Part shown: in pieces, positions 58,398 through 64,000 of the stretch
Position numbering within the stretch: the stretch's first letter is position 1
Layout of the letters: the number at the start of each line of letters is the position of its first letter
Assembly: GCA_038046785.1 (NCBI GenBank)
Contig: JBBSVM010000002.1
Coordinates: forward strand, 1-64,000
DNA length: 64,000 nucleotides
From: JAHFTW01 sp038046785
GTDB lineage: Archaea > Thermoplasmatota > E2 > JACPAO01 > JAHFTW01
Reading direction: 5' to 3'
Notes under the pieces: generated by a model
Told to the model about the DNA's origin: nothing
What the model saw: the letters and a program-made list of their open reading frames with translations, nothing else
The model's database searches: none
Translations under genes and position numbers: made by a program

Positions 58398-60161
58398 TCA
58401 GGCCAAGAACACCTGTACTTTGACCTGGTTCGCACCCGCGCCAGCGACCCAGGTGAGCGGCACCAAGGTGGCGGAGCGGGCGGGGACCTGAATCCGCGCC
58501 TCGGCACGCGGCGCTCCATCCACCAGCAGAGCGACGCGCAGAGGGGCGGGCGACGAGCCGCCGTTGCGGACGGTGGCGGTCGTGGTGACGGTCTCACCTG
58601 GGCGGGGCCGGGAGGGCTCGTGCTCGACCCCTGCGAGCTGGATGCCAGCCACCACGTATCCCGGCCCGAGTGGGGTGGTGGGGAGGCCTGCCTGCACCGT
58701 GACGTTGGCGTGCGCGGCGCGGTCGGGGCGCTCGCTGCCGTCCGCGGCGATCGGGACGAGGTCCAGTTCGAAGCGGGCGCGCTCCTTCGGGGCGGCGCCG
58801 TGGGGGATGCGGACTTCGAGCGTCGTGGAGCCGTCGAGGCCAAGCTCGACGCCGCGTTCGCCGTCGCCGCCCGAGAGCGTCGCAGGCCAGTCGGAGGAGC
58901 GCAGGACCGCGCGGGCACGCTCGACGCCGCGCTTGAGGCGGTCCACCACCAGTTCGACGCGGGCGGTGGCGCCGGGGGGCGCTTCGACATGGCCGACGTC
59001 GGTGTGCGCCCGCACCCAGGGACGTGTCAAGGTGACGGCCAGGAAGAGCGCCGCGACGATGAGGAGAACCAGAAGAAGCAGGAGCGCCAACTCGGCGTAG
59101 GAGCCAAACGCGTTGTCGAACGCGAGGCCGGTCGCCACGGGGGAGAGGAACGCAAGGCCGGCCGGTTTCACTTCCCGTTCGGCGGTGGGGGTGGGCGGGG
59201 CGACGGTGAGGGTGAGGCGGCTCTGGGCGGTGCCCCCCAGCGTGCTGGTTGCCATCACCGTGAGGGTCGTTGCTCCGGTCGGGAAGGTCTGGTTCGTGGC
59301 GAGCGCCACGTTCTCGCTGGCGCCGGCGGCGAGCTGGAGCGTCTGGGTCGCGCCGCCGAGGCGGAGCTCCACGCGGTCGGCGTCAAGGCCGGAGTTGGTC
59401 ACGGCGAGGTCGAGGCGGAGGCTTTGCGGAGGCTCGGCGAGCTCCAGTGTCGTGCCGGAGAAGCTCACCGGGCCGCTGGAGAGGGTGGCGGTTCCTCCGA
59501 GAAGGCGCAGGGTGAGGGTGCCCGCCACGGGGGGCCGCGCGAAGGTGAACGTTCCGGCTGCACCCGAATCGGGGGCGCGGTCCGAGCCGGTGCAGTCATC
59601 TTGGGTGAGCGGGGCGGGCAGCGCACCCTCGTCGAGGTCCGATGTCGCAGCGGAGACGTTGTGGAGGAGGTCGCCGCCCACGGCGCCGAGATCGCTCGCT
59701 TCGAACGAATAGGAAAGGCCGCTTGGGCCGGTGTTCACGCGCCCCTTTCCGCCGGGCGGCGCGGTGCCTTGGAATGTCAAAGTGCGAACGGCACCGTCCG
59801 CCGCACTGGTGGGCAGGCTGGTCGGCCCCTTCGAAAGTTGGAACGAGAGCGTCGTGACCTGGCTCTCCGGGATGGCGGCCGTCGTGGCGATGGTGAGCGT
59901 GTAGACATCCTGGAGAGTGGGACCAGCGACATCGCCCACCAGGCTGAGGGTGATGCCAAGCAGGTCGGCCCCCTCGAAAGCGGGCTGGTTCGTGCTGAGG
60001 CATGGGTTCGGTGCGACGACTTGGTCGTCAGCGGGGTCGGTGACGAGAGAGACAGTGCCATGCGAGGTCGCCCCCACCGGCGCTAACGCCACGAGCAAGG
60101 CGACAGCCACGATGGCGAGGGCTCCCTGAACGCGCATCCAATCCCATCTTGGGACCGCCAT
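58398..60161 (-). CDS. Large secreted/membrane protein with CARDB-like beta domains
   Basis: A 587-residue protein. Signal peptide near the N-terminus (ALAIVAVALLVALAPVGA). Beta-rich extracytoplasmic part to about residue 355, including a CARDB-like repeat (LRLDLAVTNSGLDADRVELRL). A membrane helix lies near residues 360-390 (LALLLLLVLLIVAALFLAVTL), then two more beta domains, the last CARDB-like (TTTATVRNGGSSPAPLRVALLVDG). ATG at 60161; a second ATG at 60137 would also give a signal peptide. Likely an envelope protein of unknown partner. Divergent from the gene at 60198. Confidence 0.7.
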   Translation of the reverse strand: MAVPRWDWMRVQGALAIVAVALLVALAPVGATSHGTVSLVTDPADDQVVAPNPCLSTNQPAFEGADLLGITLSLVGDVAGPTLQDVYTLTIATTAAIPESQVTTLSFQLSKGPTSLPTSAADGAVRTLTFQGTAPPGGKGRVNTGPSGLSYSFEASDLGAVGGDLLHNVSAATSDLDEGALPAPLTQDDCTGSDRAPDSGAAGTFTFARPPVAGTLTLRLLGGTATLSSGPVSFSGTTLELAEPPQSLRLDLAVTNSGLDADRVELRLGGATQTLQLAAGASENVALATNQTFPTGATTLTVMATSTLGGTAQSRLTLTVAPPTPTAEREVKPAGLAFLSPVATGLAFDNAFGSYAELALLLLLVLLIVAALFLAVTLTRPWVRAHTDVGHVEAPPGATARVELVVDRLKRGVERARAVLRSSDWPATLSGGDGERGVELGLDGSTTLEVRIPHGAAPKERARFELDLVPIAADGSERPDRAAHANVTVQAGLPTTPLGPGYVVAGIQLAGVEHEPSRPRPGETVTTTATVRNGGSSPAPLRVALLVDGAPRAEARIQVPARSATLVPLTWVAGAGANQVKVQVFLA

Positions 60162-60168
60162 ATCAATG

Positions 60169-60176
60169 TTAAAAAG
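60169..60176 (+). promoter_or_regulatory. TATA-like box of the 60198 gene
   Basis: TTAAAAAG lies 22-29 bases before the ATG at 60198 in the short divergent gap, fitting a near-leaderless archaeal promoter. Confidence 0.5.
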
Positions 60177-60197
60177 GCATGGAGTCGTGCCATTGGC

Positions 60198-60476
60198 ATG
60201 GCCGACGCCGATCTCTCCAAACGCCTCGTCAAAATCCTCAACGAACTGGAGGAGCGTTTCGCAACCGGCACCATTCCGCTCAAGGAGATGACCGCCTACG
60301 TCGCGGAGCAGAAAATTGCCCACCTCGACGGCTACTTGCGCCGCAGCGGCGCCCTCGACTACCAGAGCCCGAAGCGCTTCTACCAGGCCGGCCCCGACCT
60401 CAAGGCGGTGCGCGAGGCGCTGAAAAAGAACAAGGTTCCGCGCGGCCTCGAAGGCCTGCTCGGCTCTGCGACCTGA
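60198..60476 (+). CDS. Small soluble protein of unknown function
   Basis: A 92-residue protein (DLSKRLVKILNELEERFATGTIPLKEMTAYVAEQKIAHLDGYL). It is mostly helical with alternating charged residues and has no family I recognise. The spacing from a TATA-like box and the TGATG overlap with the next gene make it a real gene in my view. It may be a helix-bundle partner of the next, membrane-bound protein. Confidence 0.65.
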   Translation: MADADLSKRLVKILNELEERFATGTIPLKEMTAYVAEQKIAHLDGYLRRSGALDYQSPKRFYQAGPDLKAVREALKKNKVPRGLEGLLGSAT

Positions 60477-60985
60477 TGGCGTTCGTCCGCAGGTCCGCCA
60501 ACGCCGCGGCCGCCCGCGCTTTCTACCACGCCTTGCGCCAAGCGGGCGCCCGACGTCGCCCATCGCGCGCCCACGTCGTTTCCATGAGTCTCGGCTGGGC
60601 GATGCTGGCTCTCGGCGTCCCGCTGGGCCTCCTGCTGCACAGCGCCGTCGTCTTGGGCGCAAGCATCGGCATTGGAGTGATCCTCGCCTTCGGACCTGCG
60701 GCGCTCTATCTCACGATCACAGGGTGGCTGGCCATCGGGTTCCGCAGCGCGCTCGACGCTGAAGGCTGGGAGCGCGAGGAGGAGCACCTGGCGCGGCGTC
60801 GCAAGCGCCTCACAGAGCCACTGCCGTTTCTCCCCATTCGATTTCGTCTCGAACCGCCCACCGTTGCTGTCGGCAGTCGGTGGCTCGCGCTGCGTGGTTT
60901 CGACCTGACCTCCGACAGCAGCAGGCTCGTTGTGCGCTCCGCCGGCGCGGTCGTCGCAGAACTCGACCTGGTCCCGCAAGGTTAA
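60476..60985 (+). CDS. Small membrane protein of unknown function
   Basis: A 169-residue protein with two close helices (about residues 36-55 and 58-88) between a basic N-terminus (RRSANAAAARAFYHALRQAGARRR) and a soluble C-terminal part with strands (LRGFDLTSDSSRLVVRSAGAVVAELDLV). No known family. ATG overlaps the upstream stop by one base, so both genes are translated together. Confidence 0.6.
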   Translation: MAFVRRSANAAAARAFYHALRQAGARRRPSRAHVVSMSLGWAMLALGVPLGLLLHSAVVLGASIGIGVILAFGPAALYLTITGWLAIGFRSALDAEGWEREEEHLARRRKRLTEPLPFLPIRFRLEPPTVAVGSRWLALRGFDLTSDSSRLVVRSAGAVVAELDLVPQG

Positions 60986-61137
60986 GCCGAGGCGTCGCCT
61001 GCCAAGCGTGCCGGCGTGAAACCCGGTCCCGCCGCGGCCCCTTTTCTTGGCTCGGTGGCTTCCCTTCCACGGAAGGGATTCAATTCGGGCGAAAGCCCAC
61101 AAACTTCCCGAGCGAAGCGGCTTACGGGCCTTGTGCG

Positions 61138-61449
61138 TTATTTCCCCAGCACTTTCAGCGCGCCGAAGACGATGAGCAGGATGCCGACAACGAGCGTGAT
61201 GATGCGCCACAGGTCGCCGACGGCGTCGACGAAGCCGGGGATGCGGCCAATCAGCACCAAGGCGCCCAGCACGATGGCGACGATGCCGAGGATGGAGCCG
61301 CCTCCCATCTTGCCCATGAGCATGAGGATGCCCAGAACAATGAGGCCGATGCCGACCACTTCGGTGAGGAACGGGATGCGAATCCAGTTCAGCAACAAGA
61401 GCGCGCCAAGGACAATCAGAACGATTCCGAGGACCTTGTTGTTGGTCAT
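61138..61449 (-). CDS. Small multi-helix membrane protein (LiaI/DUF-like)
   Basis: A 103-residue protein made of four hydrophobic segments with repeated VLGIVLIVLGALLLL-type runs (residues 6-20, 29-45, 52-67 and 82-100). The repeating G-I-V-L-I-V-L-G pattern resembles small LiaI/LiaF-like transmembrane proteins. No functional residue can be named. ATG at 61449. The 275 bases to rpoK hold a TATA box near the end and an unexplained GC-rich stretch; I see no further gene there. Confidence 0.6.
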   Translation of the reverse strand: MTNNKVLGIVLIVLGALLLLNWIRIPFLTEVVGIGLIVLGILMLMGKMGGGSILGIVAIVLGALVLIGRIPGFVDAVGDLWRIITLVVGILLIVFGALKVLGK

Positions 61450-61663
61450 GCGGCGGGAAGGCCGGAAATGGCACATAACGGTGGCGACCGGATGTCGGGC
61501 GAGGGCGCGACCGACGGGTTTCAAGACCCCCTCCGAGCTGAGGAACTTCAGCAAGCAGATGCCGCGCAGACGGCATGGCGGCACCGGACCTCCGTTGGAG
61601 GGTCGCGGTGCGGCGGCGACTTGCTCTGACTGTAGCTCCGCCTGCCGACGGCCGGAGCAACCG

Positions 61664-61670
61664 TTTATAT
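61664..61670 (+). promoter_or_regulatory. TATA box of the rpoK-rpsB operon
   Basis: TTTATAT stands out in GC-rich sequence 55 bases before the rpoK start. Transcription starting some 25 bases downstream would give a leader of about 30 bases. Confidence 0.65.
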
Positions 61671-61724
61671 CCCCTGCCTCGTCCGCAAAACTGCGCCGGG
61701 GCAACCTGGCATTGGTGAGACCGC

Positions 61725-61919
61725 TTGGAGTACACGCGCTTTGAGAAGGCCCGCATCGTCGGCTCCCGTGCTCTGCAGTTGAGCATGGGCGCGCCTCCGC
61801 TCATCGAGTTGCCGGCCGATGTCCGCAACCCGGTGCGCGTTGCCATGGCCGAGTACGCCGCCAACGCCATTCCGCTCACCGTCAAGCGCACCGCCAGTCA
61901 CCAGGTGAAGGCATCATGA
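61725..61919 (+). CDS. rpoK: RNA polymerase subunit K (RpoK)
   Basis: A 64-residue archaeal RpoK (omega/RPB6 homologue). YTRFEKARIVGSRALQLSMGAPPLIELP and NAIPLTVKR are the family hallmark. It helps assemble and stabilise RNA polymerase. TTG start at 61725. Overlap of four bases with rpsB. The rpoK-rpsB order is common in archaea, although enolase, often between them, is missing. Confidence 0.95.
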   Translation: MEYTRFEKARIVGSRALQLSMGAPPLIELPADVRNPVRVAMAEYAANAIPLTVKRTASHQVKAS

Positions 61920-62563
61920 ACGAAGAGACCCAGTTCGACAGCCAGTCGGCCTCCTCGGCCGCGCCGGGCACCGAGTTCCTGGTCGCCGAGGATGAGTACC
62001 TCACCTCCGGCGTCCACATCGGCACCCAGCACAAGACCGCCGACATGAAGCCCTACATCTTCCGCGTCCGCAACGACGGCCTGTTTGTGCTCGACGTCGC
62101 CAAGACCGACCTCGCCATCCGCGCGGCGGCCAAGAAGATCGCGTCCTACGACCCGAAGCGCGTCATGTTCGTCTCGCAGCGCCAGTACGGCCAGAAGCCC
62201 GTCAAGGAGTGCGCTCTTGCCGTTGGCGCCAACGCCATCGCCGGCCGCTTCATGCCCGGCACCATGACCAACCCCCTCGTCGCCGGCTTCACCGAGCCCG
62301 ACCTGCTGGTCCTCACCGACCCGCTCGGCGACGGCCAGGCCATGCGCGAGGCGCAGAACATCAAGATCCCCATCCTCGGCCTCGTCGACACCAACAACGA
62401 GACGAAAGGGCTCGCGGTCGTCATCCCGGCCAACAACAAGGGCCGCCGCAGCCTCGCCCTGGTGTACTGGCTTCTCGCCCGCGAGATCCTGGTCGCCCGC
62501 GGCGAACTCGCCGACCGCGCCGCCTTCACCAAGACGGTGGACGACTTCGAAGCGTCGCTCTAA
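61916..62563 (+). CDS. rps2: Ribosomal protein S2 (uS2)
   Basis: A 215-residue archaeal S2. EDEYLTSGVHIGTQHKTADMKPYIFRVRNDGLFVLDV, RFMPGTMTNP and EPDLLVLTDP are diagnostic. It belongs to the small subunit and contacts S1/S21-region proteins and the mRNA exit. ATG inside the end of rpoK. A pyrimidine-tract terminator follows within 15 bases. An acidic N-terminal extension of about 25 residues precedes the domain. Confidence 0.97.
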   Translation: MNEETQFDSQSASSAAPGTEFLVAEDEYLTSGVHIGTQHKTADMKPYIFRVRNDGLFVLDVAKTDLAIRAAAKKIASYDPKRVMFVSQRQYGQKPVKECALAVGANAIAGRFMPGTMTNPLVAGFTEPDLLVLTDPLGDGQAMREAQNIKIPILGLVDTNNETKGLAVVIPANNKGRRSLALVYWLLAREILVARGELADRAAFTKTVDDFEASL

Positions 62564-62576
62564 GCGCGCGTCCGGT

Positions 62577-62612
62577 CCCTCCCTCCTTTTTCCTTCCTTT
62601 TCCCTCCCTTTC
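62577..62612 (+). terminator. Pyrimidine-tract terminator after rpsB
   Basis: Thirty-six consecutive C/T bases with runs of three to five T directly after rpsB and well before the hppA promoter. Confidence 0.65.
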
Positions 62613-62680
62613 TAACCTCCCCACTCCTGCGGGCGAAGCCTCGTTGCGCCGGCGCCGCGGCCGCCCCTTCAAGGATGCGC

Positions 62681-62688
62681 TTTTTATC
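62681..62688 (+). promoter_or_regulatory. TATA-like box of hppA
   Basis: TTTTTATC lies 28-35 bases upstream of the hppA ATG, a proper distance for a near-leaderless archaeal mRNA. Confidence 0.6.
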
Positions 62689-62715
62689 TCCACCCCTTGC
62701 CGCGCCTGAGCGGAC

Positions 62716-64000
62716 ATGATTCCGATTGTTTTGGCCCCCGTCGCCGGCCTGGTCGCCCTTCTTGCGGCCGCCGTCATCGCGCAGGGCATCCTGAAGAGCA
62801 AAGTGACCGACGCCAAGATGGTGGAGATTTCCAACGCCATCAAGCAGGGCGCCATGGCGTTCATGAATCGCCAGTACCGCACCATCCTGTTCGTGGCTCT
62901 CGCCATCGTGGCAGTGCTCCTCGCCGTCGCCTTCTTCGGCCCCGCCGACAAGAAGGTCGAGTGGCTCTGGACCACGGCTGGCTTCATCGTCGGCTCCGGC
63001 TTCAGCGCCGCCGCCGGCTACATCGGCATGCACATCAGCGTGCGCAGCAACCTGCGCGTCGCTGACGCCGCCAAGCGCGGCCTCGCCCCCGCCCTCAAGA
63101 TCGCCTTCCACGGCGGCGCTGTTGCAGGCCTCGCGGTCGCTGGCCTCGCGCTGCTTGGCGTCTCCGGCTTCTTTTACCTCTTCCAGGAACAGGTTCACCT
63201 CGCCGACCCCGTGACGCCGCTCATCGGCTTCGCCTTCGGCGCCTCGCTCATCTCGCTGTTCGCCCGTGTCGGCGGCGGCATCTACACCAAAGCCGCCGAT
63301 GTCGGCGCGGACCTGGTGGGCAAGGTCGAGGCGGGCATCCCCGAGGACGACCCCCGCAACCCGGCCGTCATTGCGGACAACGTCGGCGACAACGTCGGCG
63401 ACTGCGCCGGCATGGGCGCCGACCTGTTCGAGACCTACGCCGTCACCGCCATCGCCGCCATCTTCCTCGGCTTCCTCATCGCCGGCAACACCGTCACCGA
63501 GCTGGTCACCTACCCGCTCCTGCTCGGCGCCGTCGCCATCGGTGCCAGCATCCTCGGCATCTTCTTCGTCAAGCTCGACAAGAAGCAGTCCATCATGGGC
63601 GCGCTCTACAAGGGCGTCTACGCGAGCGCCCTCATCGCCGCAGCCGGCTTCTACTTCGTCACCAACCAGCTCTTCGCCGGCTTCGACTTTAGCCTCTACT
63701 TCGGATCGGGCGTCACCGCGCAGAGCCTCTTCATGTCCACGCTGGTTGGCATGGCGGTCATGGTGCTCATGATGTTCATCACCGAGTACTACACTGCCAC
63801 GCAGTACAGCCCGGTGAAGCGCATCGCCAAGGCCTCCGAGACCGGCGCCGCGACCAACATCATCAGCGGCCTCGCTGTCGGCATGCAGTCCACCTTCGGC
63901 ACCGTCCTCGTCATCGCCATCGCGATGTTCGCCGCCTTCAACCTCGCTGGCCTGTACGGCATCGCCATCGCCGCGGTCGCCATGCTCAGTGTCACCGGCA
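62716..64000 (+). CDS. hppA: Membrane-bound ion-translocating pyrophosphatase (partial)
   Basis: The first 428 residues are present and the gene runs off the right edge. The active-site block GGGIYTKAADVGADLVGKVEAGIPEDDPRNPAVIADNVGDNVGDCAGMG holds the Asp/Lys set that binds Mg-pyrophosphate. Further on, SETGAATNIISGLAVGM is the later conserved region. The enzyme couples pyrophosphate hydrolysis to ion export (H+ or Na+). The residues deciding potassium dependence are beyond the window. ATG at 62716 follows a TATA box. Confidence 0.95.
   Translation, partial: MIPIVLAPVAGLVALLAAAVIAQGILKSKVTDAKMVEISNAIKQGAMAFMNRQYRTILFVALAIVAVLLAVAFFGPADKKVEWLWTTAGFIVGSGFSAAAGYIGMHISVRSNLRVADAAKRGLAPALKIAFHGGAVAGLAVAGLALLGVSGFFYLFQEQVHLADPVTPLIGFAFGASLISLFARVGGGIYTKAADVGADLVGKVEAGIPEDDPRNPAVIADNVGDNVGDCAGMGADLFETYAVTAIAAIFLGFLIAGNTVTELVTYPLLLGAVAIGASILGIFFVKLDKKQSIMGALYKGVYASALIAAAGFYFVTNQLFAGFDFSLYFGSGVTAQSLFMSTLVGMAVMVLMMFITEYYTATQYSPVKRIAKASETGAATNIISGLAVGMQSTFGTVLVIAIAMFAAFNLAGLYGIAIAAVAMLSVTG

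Noticed and set aside
61450..61660. Structured RNA gene in the gap before rpoK
   Set aside because: Short stems exist (for example GCTGA/TCAGC near 61537-61556), but no overall fold or known RNA motif could be recognised by eye, and GC-rich sequence forms such stems readily.

Overview
The window reads as the chromosome of a GC-rich archaeon, most likely a euryarchaeon and plausibly a member of Thermoplasmatota. The assignment is an inference. It rests on the archaeal-type ThrRS C-terminus, Trm5, MptA, the L1-L10-L12 set with the shared stalk tail, RpoK next to S2, archaeal DnaG, PurP, CDP-archaeol synthase, UPF0058 and a class III-signal pilin. Many genes start with GTG or TTG. T-rich pyrimidine tracts follow several genes, and A/T boxes lie about 25-35 bases upstream of several starts. 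I saw no rRNA, complete tRNA, CRISPR array, insertion sequence or replication origin.

Layout. 0-7.8 kb: end of thrS, a DUF1697 gene, a membrane protein, an Lhr-type helicase, trm5 and two small exporters. 7.9-13.6 kb: the preQ0/archaeosine block, with queE, two terC genes, queC and queD on the minus strand, then mptA and a HAD phosphatase on the plus strand. 14.2-28.1 kb: a cell-surface glycan locus with two tandem acyltransferases, three GT-C type membrane glycosyltransferases, a UbiA/DPPR-synthase-like prenyltransferase, a flippase-like protein, a GT-C/GH99-like fusion and a sugar-nucleotide epimerase. 28.9-30.9 kb: rpl1-rpl10-rpl12. 31-40.5 kb: housekeeping genes including the GMP synthase glutaminase subunit, purP, 5-formyl-THF cyclo-ligase, a SET-domain protein, TPM and LemA, pirin and carS.

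40.6-51.2 kb: an accessory island with an orphan UPF0175 antitoxin-like gene, four VapBC-like pairs, two copies of an unfamiliar winged-helix plus RelE-like pair, a membrane-anchored Cas4-like nuclease, a pilin, an SGNH-like protein and an MBOAT O-acyltransferase. A PQQ-propeller surface protein lies inside it. 51.4-61.4 kb: rhomboid protease, small regulators, UPF0058, dnaG and a run of membrane, coiled-coil and surface proteins. 61.7-64 kb: rpoK-rpsB, then a membrane pyrophosphatase cut by the right edge.

How it fits together. The Que/Mpt genes jointly make the 7-deazaguanine precursor of archaeosine, and MptA can also feed the pterin pathway. The glycan genes form a coherent set for making a lipid-linked sugar, moving or using it at the membrane, and acylating the product. 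The 40-51 kb island is dominated by toxin-antitoxin modules, several with their own palindromic operator directly ahead of the antitoxin start.
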